Of a stretch of 64,000 bases of DNA, positions 62,816 to 64,000 are shown in pieces (positions within the stretch are counted from its first letter, which is position 1; every line of letters begins with the position of its first letter). The notes beneath the pieces are model-generated. The model was not told where the DNA came from and searched no databases. It was given only the letters and a program-made list of their open reading frames with translations. The stretch is from Shinisaurus crocodilurus (lineage: Eukaryota; Chordata; Lepidosauria; Squamata; Shinisauridae): positions 18,862 through 82,861 of the forward strand of contig JAHFWL010000291.1 in the NCBI GenBank assembly GCA_021292165.1. Direction: 5' to 3'. Both the position numbers and the translations under genes were made by a program.

Positions 62816-64000
62816 CAGGGGTCCTCAAACTACGGAACGCGGGATACTCGGCCCGTGTCTTTCATCCGCCGCGTCTTCACATCCGCAGCAGCGATCTAGA
62901 GTAGAGGCCCCTTCCTGCGGGGGAAGGGGAGGAGGGGCGGCTGAGCCAGCAGCGGGGGAGGGCCACCCACCCGCCTGGAGCCCTGCGTCTCCTGTGGGGA
63001 AGGGGAGAGGGGAGGCTTAATCCGTGGCAGCGGGGCGTGCTTGGGGACATCATTACGAGGCCACGTGCTCCCCAATCCAACCGCCGCACGCTCGCCCTTC
63101 ACGGCAGTTTCCCACTCGCTCGCGGTTGCTCTCCAGTGCCCCAAGTTGTGGTGGAGGCAGTGGCTCAAATTTGGGGAAGTCTCAGTAGCAGCCAGTCTAG
63201 AGAGGTACGTGAGCCAGAGTTTTCGGCTGCAATCCTGCTGGGGAAGTCCTCCCAGCATCTCCCAGCAAACCACAGGGGGAAAAGTCCTACAGCTCCCAGC
63301 ATCTCCCAGCCAGCTGTAGTCCAACACAGGTGGGACCAGGTTGGGGAAGGTGGCCTTAAAGACTAGCCTACATTTAGCCAATTTAAATTCTGAACGTAAT
63401 GGTTTTAAACTGCTACCCTCCCCCCCCTGTCTGTATAACTTCTCTTCAAAATGTAACCCGGGCCTGTAGCCAGCTGTTAGTTCAGGGGGGGGCAAAAAAT
63501 GGGGGGGGAGTTCTTATGGTTCGTAGGCCTTCGAAAGACAAAATTGTAAATATTCTTTACTTATTTGTTTGTAAAAGAATTTAGGGGTGCCCAGAAAATT
63601 TAGGGGGAAGTCCCCTCTTAGCCAGTCCGTGGCTACAGGCCTACCAAGCCTGCTTGTTTTGGGGGGCCACCTGCTCATTCTGCTATTGGGGCCTGGTCTT
63701 CTGTCCCCAAGTCCTGGCCTGACGGCACCTCTGCTAGCAGATTTCACCCTCCGGTGAACTTGAAGTCATCGATTAATCAGACAGAGGTGTTGTGAGGTCA
63801 TCATCGGACTATTTAATTCAGAGTGATGTCTTATTATAAAAATTTTTAAAAAATGCAAAAATATTAACCTGCAGAAGGCCCTGAGTTATGGCATTCATAT
63901 GCATTGCCCCCATTGAGCTTCTGAGTAAGCATCTTATGAGTAAACCTGCATAAAAGTCTTGCTACAGGGCTATAATGCTATGCAACCTTACCTTGGAGCA
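62816..64000. mobile_element. Non-autonomous hAT element (copy B), cut by window end
   Basis: Starts CAGGGGTCCTCAAACT after GTCTAGAC (62,808-62,815); matches 20,341-21,547 with many small indels in the GC-rich third. Confidence 0.85.

Larger units (their letters stand above)
57992..64000 (+). repeat. Segmental duplication, copy B (runs off right edge)
   Basis: Direct-orientation partner of 15,585-21,547, nearly identical by eye with scattered substitutions and indels. The largest difference is at 61,520-61,640, where B keeps about 115 bp that A replaced with a short palindromic filler. Because the CR1 is whole across the left boundary, B keeps the ancestral junction. Confidence 0.9.

Overview
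The window looks like nuclear DNA from a squamate reptile, more likely a lizard than a snake. Evidence: crotamine-type beta-defensin exons, CR1 LINEs carrying an esterase-type ORF1 and an ATTCTATG-like 3' tail, L2 and L1 fragments, a DIRS-superfamily (Ngaro-like) retrotransposon, 5S-derived SINE fragments, several hAT and mariner MITEs, a solo LTR and many microsatellites. No ordinary housekeeping gene, genuine tRNA or rRNA gene, or CRISPR array is visible.

Layout. 1-5.6 kb: a dead Ngaro-like element on the minus strand (gag, RT-RNase H, start of a tyrosine recombinase at the left edge) with a GC-rich repeated 5' region. 5.6-15.6 kb: repeat mosaic, including a GACTCG-rich hAT insertion with a perfect 8-bp target duplication and a CR1 that keeps its ORF1 but has lost its endonuclease. 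15.6-22.0 kb: copy A of a segmental duplication whose copy B starts at 57,992 and runs off the right edge, same orientation, about 42.4 kb apart. 22.8-46.3 kb: a beta-defensin cluster lying between the two copies. 46.7-55.8 kb: LINE fragments, a solo LTR, a dispersed repeat, a minisatellite, a CpG-rich patch, and a hAT copy retaining a transposase remnant. 55.8-64 kb: a CR1 running into copy B.

The biological core is the defensin cluster. Two structurally complete genes are divergent: one on the minus strand (exons 26842-26785 and 25352-25207, seven cysteines) and one on the plus strand (41738-41795, 43407-43536, 43924-43936, canonical six cysteines). Between them lies a large inverted duplication (arms about 30,793-33,530 and 38,975-41,573), each arm carrying another signal-peptide exon and a decayed mature-peptide-like exon. 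A further mature exon with an unusually long C2-C3 loop lies at 22,969-22,822 (minus), and an orphan defensin-like last exon at 46,306-46,288 (minus). The defensin genes are split into exons of 58-150 bases, so a plain ORF scan mostly misses them.

Inferred history: a defensin locus duplicated as an inverted repeat, then LINEs, CR1, DNA transposons and an LTR element inserted between and inside the units, and a flanking segment was duplicated. All intron boundaries, signal exons and cysteine spacings were read by eye from the sequence; no search or alignment software was available.
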